Part shown: piece by piece, positions 54,180 to 64,000 of the stretch | Layout: every line of letters begins with the position of its first letter | Position numbering within the stretch: position 1 is the stretch's first letter | DNA from: Myrica gale | Taxonomy: Eukaryota; Streptophyta; Magnoliopsida; Fagales; Myricaceae | Assembly: GCA_963930655.1 (NCBI GenBank) | Contig: OZ005606.1 | Coordinates: forward strand, 17,896,001-17,960,000 | Length of the DNA stretch: 64,000 bases | Reading direction: 5' to 3' | The notes under the pieces: generated by a model | Databases searched by the model: none | What the model saw: only the letters and a program-made list of their open reading frames with translations | What the model was told of the DNA's origin: nothing | Position numbers and translations under genes: made by a program

Positions 54180-55564
54180 TAGAGCAGCACAACCCCGGTG
54201 TAGGTGCCGGTTTTGGCCAAAATCAGCACCTACACCGGGTAGGCCGGTTTTAAAAAAATTGCCACATACACCTACACCGTTAAGGGCAAAAATCGGCCCT
54301 TAACGGTGGCGGTTTAGCGGTGGCAGTTTCCGGTTATCCTACATTAATATTGAGCCATTTTTTAGCATTTTACGCACTTGGCCCAATGTATTTTTTTCTT
54401 TTTTCTTTTGGTCCATTAATCACATATCAATAAAATCTAAACTAATGAAATCCAAATTCCAAAATCAATAAATTAAAGATCATCTTAAAAGATAAGATGA
54501 GAATTTAAAATCCAAAGTAATAGAGACGACACTGTAATTAGAAACTATTATCTTTTGAAAAATTCAGTTTAGACCCTAACAACACTTAGAGGGGATAATA
54601 TGTGTTTTTCCTCTAATTAACAAATCAATAAAAATTTTAAAACATGTTAAAAACCTAAAAGGGTTTCCCTTGGTTTCACAAGGAAAATCCAAAAATTCAG
54701 CAATTTTTTAAGGCGCTCGAGCGCGGGTCAAACGCTCGTCAAGCGCTTATGTTTCTGTCTGAAATTTGCACTGAGTGCTCGAGCGCTTGTCTAACGCTAG
54801 TCAAACGTGATGACTCTGTTTGAATTTTTTCAAAGCGCTCGAGCGCTTGTCAAACGCTGGTCAAACGTGATGACTCTATCTGAATTTTTGAACTAAAATG
54901 TATTAGAAATTTGAACTAAAATGTAATTGAGTGTCTGATTTTGCAAGCATAGTATAAATTTAATAGTGATTTGTCAATTTTAGAAATTTAGACAATTTGT
55001 TAACATTTCATAAAAACTCTTAAACTAATACATTGATTTAAAATTTTTTGTGGTAGAATCTCGATCTCTTGACTTATATTATGCGATGTACTTACCAAAG
55101 TTTGACATTAAATTCTTTAATTATGATTCCAATGCCTTCATATATACCCTTCTAAATACAAAAAAATTGTAATTTTTTCTACCAAAATTCTAAATAACTA
55201 GTTCATTCACCTAGCAAGCTTCTTGGTAACTTGAATGTAAGCATTTGATTAGACAAAACCAACAACAAATCTCAAATATTCAGGTGAAACTAAACTAATG
55301 AGTAAACCTTGTCATGCTTCTAGAATACTACGTCTTGGGGTGAAACTAAAGTTTGAACTATTGAGTAGAAACTAAACTAAAAAAACTAAAAAAAAATCTG
55401 GGTTTAACCTACACCGGGAAACCCGGTGCCGATTAAATTGGGAACTTCCGGTTTTTTCAAAAAACCAAAACTACACCGACACCGGTTAGACCAAAAATTG
55501 GAAACCCGGTACCGGTACCGGTGCCAGTGCCACCGGAATTTCCAGGTGACATTGTGCAGCCCTA
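54180..55564. mobile_element. Non-autonomous hAT element in copia gag
   Basis: The ends TAGAGCAGCACAAC and (reverse of right end) TAGGGCTGCACAAT match, and 8-bp flanks GGCAGAGC (54,172-54,179) and GGCTGAGC (55,565-55,572) agree at 7 of 8. It has subterminal ACCGG/CCGGT clusters at both ends (54,199-54,330 and 55,410-55,540), as in Ac-like hATs. No transposase is present. It holds the GCGCTCGAGCGC array at 54,713-54,890. Confidence 0.78.
54713..54890. repeat. Three tandem units centred on GCGCTCGAGCGC
   Basis: The palindrome lies at 54,713-54,724, 54,775-54,786 (GTGCTCGAGCGC variant) and 54,835-54,846, a period of about 61 bp. Each is followed by TTGTCAAACGCT-like and GTCAAACGTGATGACTCT text. 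Confidence 0.8.
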
Positions 55565-56110
55565 GGCTGAGCCACTCTCCCTATTTGAGCTCTTCCATCT
55601 CCTCTCACTCGTGAGAGCAAGCTTAGGCATGCTTCTATTTTTTCATACTTTTATACTGGAACATTTAGTCATTCTAATCACTGGCTCTACCCGTGGTCGT
55701 GGCTCATATCGAGGTGGCAGTCGAGGGAGAGGGCACTTTCACCACTCTCCCAACACCCCCTCCATTTTTAATTCCTCTGTTCTCAACAAACTATCTTGTC
55801 AACTGTCAGGTGTGCAACAAAATTAGCCTTGTCGCCTTGCAATGCTATCATCGCTTCCATCAAGCATACCAGTATGAGCCTCCACGCTCCTTTGCTGTGC
55901 CATTTCACCATTGATCATGACAATCTCAACAGAACCTTCCACAAATTCGGGTTGAAGATGGCTTGGGTCTTCCGGTTCATCAAGCTAGTAACTCTTGTCT
56001 CTCCTTCTTCTAAATACCTTCTCCGTCAATTTATTTGTGCCTAAAATAACAAAAAAAAATCCAATTATACTGTGATAATATTTTTTCAGATAATATGATA
56101 GTATGCCTTT

Positions 56111-56525
56111 AATTATAGGTCAAAATCAATTTCGACCTTCTAAGTTTAGAAAAGGGAATTTGCGTCCCTTATATTTCAAACGTGATCAACCCTGACTTTT
56201 TTTATTTGATCGTAAAATTACATGAAAAATTAACAAAATGCCTCTGAAAAATAAAATTTGATATATAAAAAAAATAATTTTTTAAAATAAAAATATTCAA
56301 ACTCTATTCCAGTAATCTATTTATTTAATTTTTTTGAATTTATATTTATTTAATCTATTTAAAAATTTTGTTAATTTTTTCTTGAAGTGACATTTCAGTC
56401 ATTTTATTTTTTATGAATTACTGCTAAATGAAAAGGAAGGTGATGATTGGTGATGTTCAAAACATAAGTAATTCAAATAGCCATTTTGAAACTTAGAGGA
56501 CGAAATTGATTTTAATCCATAGTTA
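56111..56525. mobile_element. Foldback MITE
   Basis: Left AATTATAGGTCAAAATCAATTTCG with a following TCTAAGTTT, against right, reversed, AACTATGGATTAAAATCAATT with TCTAAGTTT. The arms are about 85% alike over the outer 40 bp; the interior is AT-rich and non-coding. Confidence 0.65.
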
Positions 56526-56563
56526 GGGACGTTATTACCCTCACTCATTATTATTTTTTTTAG

Positions 56564-57369
56564 GGAATTTAGCAGTTTGGTCCTTAAGTTTTACACACTT
56601 TTACTTTTTAGTCCTTAAATTTTATTGTTTCAAATTTTAGTCCTTGGGTTTACACACTTTTACTTTTTAGTCCTTGAATTTTATTTTTTCAAATTTTAGT
56701 CCTTCAGTTTGCATTTTTTGACAAAATGGTCCTTCCGTCAGTTTCCCTAACGGAAGACCACTCCAGCTGCTGATGTGGCTGGACTTCAAAACTCACCGTT
56801 TTAAAAAAAGAAAAGGTGACAAAGAAAAAACGTCATCGTTTAATTTGCCTGAGATTTTAAACTAATAATTAACGACACGCCGTTTGTTTTGAATGTCCAG
56901 AACATTTACCCCTGCCATGGATCTGAGTTTTAAATCCTCCATTTCACACGGCAAAACAGTATGTTTATTGCAATATATTTTAGATTCATTGAAATGGAGG
57001 ATTTAAAACTCAGATCCATGGCAGGGGTAAATGTTCTGGACATTGAAAACAAACGGCGTGTCGTTAGTTATTAGTTTAAAATCTTAGGCAAATTAAACGG
57101 TGACGTTTTTTCTTGTCACCTTTTCTTTTTAAAACGGTGAGTTTTGAAGTCCAGCCACATCAGCAGCTGGAGTGGCCTTCCGTTAGGGAAACTGACGGAA
57201 TGACCATTTTGTCAAAAAATGCAAACTCAAGGACTAAAATTTGAAAAAATATAATTCAAGGACTAAAAAGTAAAAATGTGTAAACCTAAGGCCTAAAATT
57301 TGAAAAAATAAAATTCAAGGACTAAAAAGTAAAAGTATGTAAAACTCAAGGACCAAACTGATAAATTCC
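56564..57369. mobile_element. 806-bp near-perfect inverted-repeat (foldback) element
   Basis: The two arms of about 380 bp are reverse complements at roughly 95%, from GGAATTTA at 56,564 to the mirrored TAAATTCC at 57,369. A short loop lies around 56,945-56,992 (TGTTTATTGCAATATATTTT). The outer part of each arm holds a further two-fold tandem repeat (TTTTTAGTCCTT...TTCAAATTTTAG). T-rich flanks hide any target duplication. A MULE-type long-TIR MITE is the likely class. Confidence 0.8.
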
Positions 57370-57591
57370 TTTTTTTTTAATTTCATACCTCTCACTTTTC
57401 TGTTAAGAATAAAACGACTAGAAGCTACTTCTTAGCGCACCAGCTCGTAAGGGACTTTATACCTTTCCGCCATCTGTGTCTCCTACATTCTCACTAATGG
57501 CTCCCCATCTCTGCACTCACTCACGCGTCAGTTCAACCTTCAAAAGGGGCACACCATGTGCTTGTGAATATTCCCCAGAATATAGATTTAT

Positions 57592-58055
57592 CGGCTCATT
57601 ACACTTTGCACCCACGTGATTTGAAGACTTTGACACTTTGCACCCCGTTCTTTTAATTTTGAGATTTTCCACCATATAGTTTGGTGTTCTTGACACTTTG
57701 CATCCCTTGTCAATTTAGCCATTATTTCTAACAGAAAAGTCAACCATGTTCATAACACGTGACTGATGTTTTGGGTGCAAGGTGTCAAAAATAAAAGAAC
57801 AGGGTGTAAAGTGTTAGACCCTCAAACTACGTGTAAATTGTAATTAACTCTTTTTGAATATTGGGGGCAAAATGAGTAATTAAGCGACGTGCAGAACTCG
57901 TGACTAACTTTTTCGTTCGAAATAACGAATAATAGACGGCGGGGTGCAAAAGTGCTAAGACCCCCAAACTACATGGGTGAAATGCCTCAAAATTGAAAAA
58001 AAAGGTGTAAAGTGTCAAGACCCCGAACCAAGTGGATGTAAAGTGTAATTAACTC
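57592..58055. mobile_element. Twin MITE related to the one in eIF3i intron 5
   Basis: ATTACACTTTGCACCCACG on the left is mirrored by GTGGATGTAAAGTGTAATTA on the right, and inside near 57,820-57,850 there is a second end (ACGTGTAAATTGTAATTAAC). So two related units, about 57,592-57,850 and 57,851-58,055, are joined or nested. No coding sequence is seen. Confidence 0.6.
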
Positions 58056-58189
58056 TATATTTATTGAAGTATAAACTGCTAGTGTTCCTCTTCTGGTACT
58101 TCCTTGTGAAGTTTATCGTTTGTCTCTCTTGCATCTGTTACCCCGATTTGGTGGAGTCTAGGGCTCTTTCGAATTGTGTCATCTTCTAT

Positions 58190-60528
58190 ATTTCGTTGTT
58201 ATTGAATTTGTGGATCTGTGTTCGTATGGCGGAACAAAACATAGACGTAGAGGACCTGTAGTTCAAGATCAGTGCTTTGGGATGGGACGAGTTTCATACT
58301 CTCCTCAACCCAGGGCCCTTTGATGAAGATGATCTCACCCCTTCAGTGGTGGGGAAAATTATTGCTCCACGAGTTTTCGTTACCAGTGTGGTGTCCGCAA
58401 CTCTCAGAGCAGCATGGACTTTTGTGAAGACATTCTCGGTGGCAGAAATGGAACCTAACTTATTCCTAATTTGGTTTCCAAACGTTGATGCTCAGGAGAA
58501 GGTTTTAGCCCAAACCCCCTGGAATATACGGGGACAAATTATGGTATTCAAGTCATGGAGTCCGGAGCTCACCATCCCAGAAGTGGATTTTTATCCCGAA
58601 GCCATATGGATCTAGGTGCATGGAATGCCATGGAATAGACTTGAGGAGACGACCGTCCAATTGATTGGATTTAAACTGGGGAAGTTATTGGAGATAGACA
58701 AAACAGAATACCGAGATCAAGACCATAGGCCATTCATTCGGCTGCGGGTTGAGCTAGACTTACGGAAACCTCTTGTTGGAGGGTTCCCCATACCACGTCG
58801 CCAATTTCAGCCTCTATGGGTCCAGTTCAGGTATGAAAAACTAGCCGATTTTTGTTATGGATGTGGAATGATTGGTCATACTCAAAAAATTTTTCGTCAT
58901 CCTCTTCTGGCGGATGCTATGTCGGGTGTGGGTCCTCTTATGAGAGCTGATCCAAGTATCATGCGGAAATAAAATTCATCCAGAGACCTTAAGGCACCAA
59001 CCTCTCCATATGTTAAGCAGTTATTGTGGTCTGATAAAGGAAATTCATGGGCTGTTGGTTAGACGCAAACTTCAATTGATTATGAGTGTTCTGGATCTCT
59101 TAGGAAGGTGGAAGTCATTAATGATAAATCATTGAAGTCCCAAGCCATTACTATAGTATCGGAAGCTCCATCTTTGGCTTTTGGCTATTCGCCGGAGAGG
59201 AAGGTAGTCGTGGAGGGTGGTTCTGCTCAGGATAACTTGCTGCCCAATAACGTGGAGATAGCTGGCATCTCATTTAATGATGGAGTGTTGCACAAGTTTA
59301 AGTCGGCTGATAAACTGCCTGCACCAGCTCACCAAAATTTATTGCATGTGCTGAACGAAGATGCTGCAGATATTTTGGCAGATTTGCAGAAGCAACCATT
59401 CCTCTTGGAACAGGAGCCAACGGCTGAAATGGGAAAGGGCATTATCGAGGTGTCGGTAATTTCTAGCCCACCCTTGTCTCAACTTTTTGAGTTCAAATCT
59501 AAGTGACTGGGTGCCAAAGGAAAGCTTGAGGCACGTGGAGTTCAACGATCAAACTTGGGCTCGCTGGCAGCCCAGCCCACAGGACATTCTAGTCCTTCTA
59601 GGGACAATCTTAATATGGAAAAGCATCTCAAAGTAGTTTTAGCTACTGAACTTTGTGCTGAAAAATTATTTTGGAAGCTGAAATCTCGGAAATAGTGGCT
59701 AACAACTACTGATTTGAACACAAAATATTTTCATCTCTCTACCATTTTACGACGGCATCGTAATGCTATAGAATTCCTCAAAAATGAGGATGGAATATGG
59801 TTGCAATCGCGGCAAGATATTGGAAATCATATTAGCCACTATTTCATGTCCATGTTTTCTTCTTCCAACCTGTTGCCGCCTGAATATCTAGAGCAATTGA
59901 TCGTGCCTATTATTTCTGCTGAGCAAAACTCTATGCTATGTGTCATCCCTTCCGATTTGGAAATCTTAGATGGTATTCGAGATATTGGGTCCCACAAAAG
60001 CCCCGACCTGGATGGCATGACAAGCCTATTACTCTCTGCCCCGGAAGTCGTTGCCATGGTTGAGGCCTTTTTTCGAAATGGCTTCATGTCTAAGGAGATA
60101 AATCATAGTCATCTCATTTTACTCCCCAAAATTGATAGTCCTTCGGTTAATTCTCAATTTAGGCCTATTACTCTCTGCAATGTTGTTTATAAGTTAATTG
60201 CCAAGATTCTTGCAAAATGACTCCATTTGGTATTGGATCACATTATTTCTGCTTTTCAATCAACTTTTGTGCAGGGGAGGCTGATTGAAAAGGAGAAGAC
60301 AATTTATGGCCATTAGAGCGGACATTGAGAAAGCTTATGACCGAATGGAGTGGAATCTCATCTTGTTAGCCCTTAAGTGCTTCGGGTTTAATGATGTGTT
60401 CATCAACTGGATCGAGCAATGTATCACGACAGTATCACATTCCATACTTCTGAATGGCTCCCCGTTTGGTTTCATCAAACCAACTAGAGGACTCCAACAA
60501 GGAGATCCGTTATCACTGCTCTTGTTCT
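58190..60528 (+). pseudogene. L1-like LINE, broken and cut by LTR copy D
   Basis: It starts MAEQNIDVEDL, then a stop near 58,259, then a DUF4283-type domain (58,277-58,612; LFLIWFPNVDAQEKVLAQTP, PWNIRGQIMVFKSWSPE), a stop near 58,613, and a CCHC-type knuckle (CYGCGMIGHTQKIF) whose last cysteine is replaced by F. The endonuclease is missing: only about 200 bp lie between the linker (to 59,506) and the reverse transcriptase (59,714 on). RT blocks are HLILLPKIDSPSVNSQFRPI with TLCNVVYKLIAKILAK, then IRADIEKAYDRMEWNLILLA and GLQQGDPLSLLLF. The strand then meets TGTCACGCC of copy D at 60,529. No full ORF remains. Confidence 0.85.
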
Positions 60529-61683
60529 GTCACGCCCCGAACGGCATCCCGCAGGGACCGTGACAGCCGCGAGCTATCCCCCGGATAGCTCCAGCGTTCT
60601 TATTTACGTTCTTACATGCTTACGGCGGAAACATACAGGATCGCGAGGGATTCGAGCTAAATCTTACATAATCAGGGTTCTCATTAAGTTTGCATACAAA
60701 ACATATATAACATATTAAAACCCAACTAGTGACGGATCTCATCGATCGAGTCACCATTATCAAAAATATGAACATAATCTTGATCTTTCTAAGTCAGGTA
60801 GTCCTCCTGACTCTCTTCACCTGAGGCATCTGGAATGACACAATTTTAAAAACAACGTGAGTCAAAAAGACTCAGTAAGGGAGAAACATAAACTTGAAAC
60901 ATGCTTTTTACTTGTACTTGCATAATCATGAAAAAGGAACTTAATTCGTGATACACATGCATGTCATAGATATGCATATGCTCTTGCTTGAATTCGGCCC
61001 CAGGCCCTTGAAAATATTTCTTTCATACTTGCTTGTAAAATTGGCCCTTGGCCCTTGAATATCACTTATTCGTATCTCTTATTGTGGGCTCGCTCCATTT
61101 GACCCCTGAAGTCAGAGTTGTGCGTTCCCTTTGGAACCGTCCCCGATTTCCCTTGGAGACTTACATACGGTCAAGCTAGCACACCTTCTCGCATTCGTCC
61201 TTCAGTGGCTAGACATGACCCTTGGAGGCCCACACCTTCTCAATGTCCTTCAGTGTGACTTGCACAGCCTCTTGGATTCACCCATCCTTCTCGCATTCGT
61301 CCTTCGGTATGGGAGTCCATCTTGATGGTACGGTACCGACCAGTGCTCCTTGACATAACTTATCGTTTCATAAAACATTCCATAATCTTTCCATAAAATC
61401 ATTGCATAAACATTCTCTTTAGAAAAATTCATGCAATGCATATGTCATGTCATGCTTGATCAAAATCTCATGCTTGTTCATGAAATGATGCAGTGTGTCA
61501 TTCCAGTTTTGAAAAGAACCACTTACTGTCCACTTACAAATTCCACTTACTCTTGGTCTTTCTTTGTAGTGTATAAAGACACGTAGATCGCCTACAAGCG
61601 ATTTAAATATTCCTTAGACTTAAGAAATAGTACGTAATCATATAAATTAAACATTTGCATTCTTGAAATCGGTTATCAACCAA

Positions 61684-61720
<37 letters not shown>

Positions 61721-64000
61721 TATAATTCTTTTAATCATTAAAAATATTTTATTTACTCTTTTCTTTAACTAATATTCAAAACTTAGGTTAGTTAATCATT
61801 TAATATTTTATTGCGATATAATATATATATATATATACATATACATGTCTCTATTAGGGTTTAATCGACACTAATGGATTTAGGATTAAACCTAAGTCTC
61901 CCATTATTACATGTGCTCCCCTAAAACCTTACATTAAACCATCAATAACTTTAATCATGATTAAATCTTGATTTGAACCTTACACCTCAATTAATCCGAG
62001 ATACTAACCCTAACTAGGGTTTCGCATATTTTATCACATGTTCATGGTTCCTCAATATTATTCCAATTAGCCTAATCCCCAATTTCAAGTATCCAACACA
62101 ACAATTATAACCTAATTATCATAATTTACAATTAGGGTTCTTTCACCTTAAACATTCGGCCAACACTAAATTTTATGCATCCTTTAATCACAACTTCAAC
62201 TCCAATGGTGATCCCATCCTCCATTCAACAATTTCACAACCTAGGATCTAAAAATCAAAACACAACCACAAGACACCATGCATTATATAATTCGGCCAGC
62301 ACATGTTTTTCATCCAAATAATTATGTTTTCTTCAATTTGCATGCATCCTTTACATAACATAATTATTTACCATGCATTAGGTCATTAATCTTGCATATA
62401 ACGTGGCACATATCCAGATCTATACATACACAAAATTTCTCTTGGAAACCTAGGGCATATATGGTTCGGCCATAACCCATAACATCACATTTTCATGCTA
62501 AAAATTATATCATGCATACCCTTGCATTCTACAATCCGCCTTTGCATGCATTTACTTCACACTTTCATTATTCATGAATAACATGACCAGATCTAACATT
62601 CAAACACATCCATAACCATAGATCTAGGGAGATTTACAACTTACAACCAACCAACTTAGCATAAACTTAGATCTAACTTCTTTTAACATACATTACTCTC
62701 CCTTTGCATTTTTCTTAACATACAACCTTAGATCCAAGACATACATGGCCAGATCTAACACTTAGACACCTTAATAACACTAGATCTAGCAAAATACAAC
62801 ATAAAAATCCAAGATCCAACTACATGAAGTTCGGCCAACAAGGGAAAATGGTAGACCCGAATTTTACCTTGGTGTTCCCTTGTTTTCTCCTTGCTTTTCC
62901 TTGCAAAACTTCTTTTTTTTCCTTCACCTCCTTCTTCTCCCTCTTCTTCTCCCTTGTCACACGGGTTTCCCCTTGGTTCAAGCTCCAAATCCCACCTTTT
63001 GGTTTAAAGCTTTGGCTTATCTTCTCCCTTGGTTCTCTCTTTCTCTCTTCTTGGTTCGGTTTTCTCTTCTCTTCTCTTGGCTTTGTGTTTCTCTCTTTTG
63101 GCTTGGTGTTGCACGACCACAATGACCCCAAGAAGTGAAATGAGTGTGTGAGGGTGATGTTAGGCGTGCAAGACTTCTCACAAAAGGTAAAATGGAGTGA
63201 ATTTGGACAAGGAATTCGGCCAAGGGGTAAAACCCACCTTTTTCTCTACTTTTCAGCTTTTGTCATTGTCTTGTCTCTTGTCTTGGTCGACATTCACCCT
63301 TAGCCACACAACTCAAATCCTTCATTCAATGCTTGGCCAACTAACTTAGTTCATTTAGTTGAATTCCAACTACTTAGTTCACTTAACACAATCTAGTTAC
63401 TTAGTAAACTTAATGAAGGTTAGCACTACTAATCTAGTATCATTAGCTTAATCTCAAGGCCCATTGGGCAGCCCAATAAATCCTTTATTCAAGGCCCAAC
63501 ATTACCACCTAAAGCCCAATTCATAAGCCCAAGGGCTAAGGCCTATTGACCAAATTCTCTAAGGCCCAATAACAACATTCCAAGGCCCATTATCATGGGT
63601 TTCATGGCAGCACAATACCATGACTTTTAAAGCCCATTTTCATGATTATTTTAAAGCTCATTATCATAAATTTAAAGGCTCAATATCCACTTAATATTCT
63701 AAGTCTATAGCAGCCCAATATCACAATCCAAAGGGCCCACTATCTCAAATATTAGGGCAGCCCATAAACAATATTTCAATGGCCCAATTACACCTAATAT
63801 TCGGCCAAGTTGGAGTAGCCCATCATCAGCCCATTGCCTTAGGTTTTAAAGCCCAACATAAAATTCTTAGCAGCCCAATAACATCATCCATAAGATAATC
63901 CTTCAAAAATAATCAAGGATATTGAAAAGAAAAATGCAATTAATCTAGCAATATGAAATCGGTTACAATAAAATTTAAATTCCATCCATGGCATTTGAAT
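60529..64000 (-). mobile_element. Long-LTR family, copy D (minus strand, runs past the window)
   Basis: It starts TGTCACGCCCCGAAC, the reverse of the family end GGGGCGTGACA, inside the LINE reverse transcriptase. It matches copy A closely from 60,529 to about 61,690, including the TGAGTC...GACTCA hairpin (60,858-60,874), the GAAGGAC...GAGAAGG modules (61,190-61,320) and the GGTACCGACC block. Beyond 61,690 it is AT-rich with (TA)n tracts, then a C/T-rich block (62,875-63,080), and a stretch with many GGCCCA-type repeats (63,460-63,880). At least 3,472 bp. No coding sequence is recognised; ORFs in 62,755-63,223 lie in the low-complexity block. Confidence 0.8.
61686..61838. repeat. Two (TA)n tracts in LTR copy D
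   Basis: (AT)n runs at about 61,686-61,717 and 61,821-61,837. Confidence 0.85.

Larger units (their letters stand above)
54025..55930 (+). mobile_element. Copia gag fragment (fossil), split by a hAT element
   Basis: The plus strand reads TPVASHSLHESELDSYFLTA before the hAT insertion. After it comes GSTRGRGSYRGGSRGRG and a knuckle region CQVCNKISLVALQCYHRF with HQAYQYEPP, typical of Ty1/copia gag C-termini. No LTR, pol or primer site is nearby. Broken, with several interruptions; only gag survives. Confidence 0.7.

Noticed and set aside
62755-63223. K/E-rich and F/L-rich ORFs in LTR copy D
   Set aside because: They come from one C/T-rich low-complexity block read in several frames.
1-64000. 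tRNA or rRNA genes
   Set aside because: No cloverleaf or rRNA-like sequence noticed; the TGGTATCGGAGC sites are primer-binding sites of LTR elements.

Overview
The window is from a flowering-plant nuclear genome, most likely a eudicot. It holds one clearly intact host gene, which encodes translation initiation factor 3 subunit i, a WD40 protein, and has eight exons. Around it lie several generations of nested plant transposons: Ty1/copia elements of the SIRE/Maximus type with an envelope-like third ORF, very long solo LTRs, hAT elements with 8-bp target duplications, L1-like LINEs and foldback MITEs. I cannot name the species from sequence alone.

Layout. 1-3.4 kb: decayed coding sequence of a virus-like element (perhaps pararetroviral) joined to a partial long LTR (copy A). 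3.4-4.56 kb: non-coding sequence with a 138-bp direct duplication and a small foldback. 4,568-37,711: one hAT-type element, bounded by matching terminal sequences and the 8-bp target duplication ACTTTCTA. It carries the last exons of two unrelated host genes, a purine permease and a chorismate mutase. A copia element (copia-1, minus strand, 7,556-36,409) inserted into it. Copia-1 was then hit three times: by a complete SIRE-type copia (SIRE-1, 11,142-21,800, duplication AACTG), by a solo LTR (copy B, 23,009-26,734, AGACC), and by a deleted SIRE relative (SIRE-2, 27,170-33,173, CATTG). SIRE-2 was itself hit by a solo LTR (copy C, 30,189-33,087, GGTTT). LTR divergence judged by eye falls in the order the nesting demands: copia-1 about 4-5%, SIRE-2 about 3%, SIRE-1 about 1%.

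38.6-45.9 kb: the eIF3i gene. Intron 1 appears to be of the GC-AG class, intron 5 holds a 14-bp LINE scar and a MITE, and intron 7 holds a LINE derivative with an open 585-codon ORF. 46-64 kb: intergenic DNA with MITEs, a LINE RNase H remnant, LINE deletion derivatives, two non-autonomous hAT elements (target duplications AGCCATTG and GGCAGAGC/GGCTGAGC), an 806-bp near-perfect inverted repeat, a broken L1-like LINE, and a long LTR (copy D, minus strand) that cuts the LINE and runs off the window.

The most striking signal is a 10-bp palindrome, GTGTCGACAC, present about 59 times in five clusters and arranged almost entirely as pairs with exactly 11 bp between them (21 bp centre to centre, two helical turns). 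The clusters lie in the U3 of SIRE-type LTRs, in the spacer ahead of the SIRE-1 envelope-like ORF, and in solo LTR C of a different family. The surrounding repeat unit is shared, so the module seems to have moved between LTR families.
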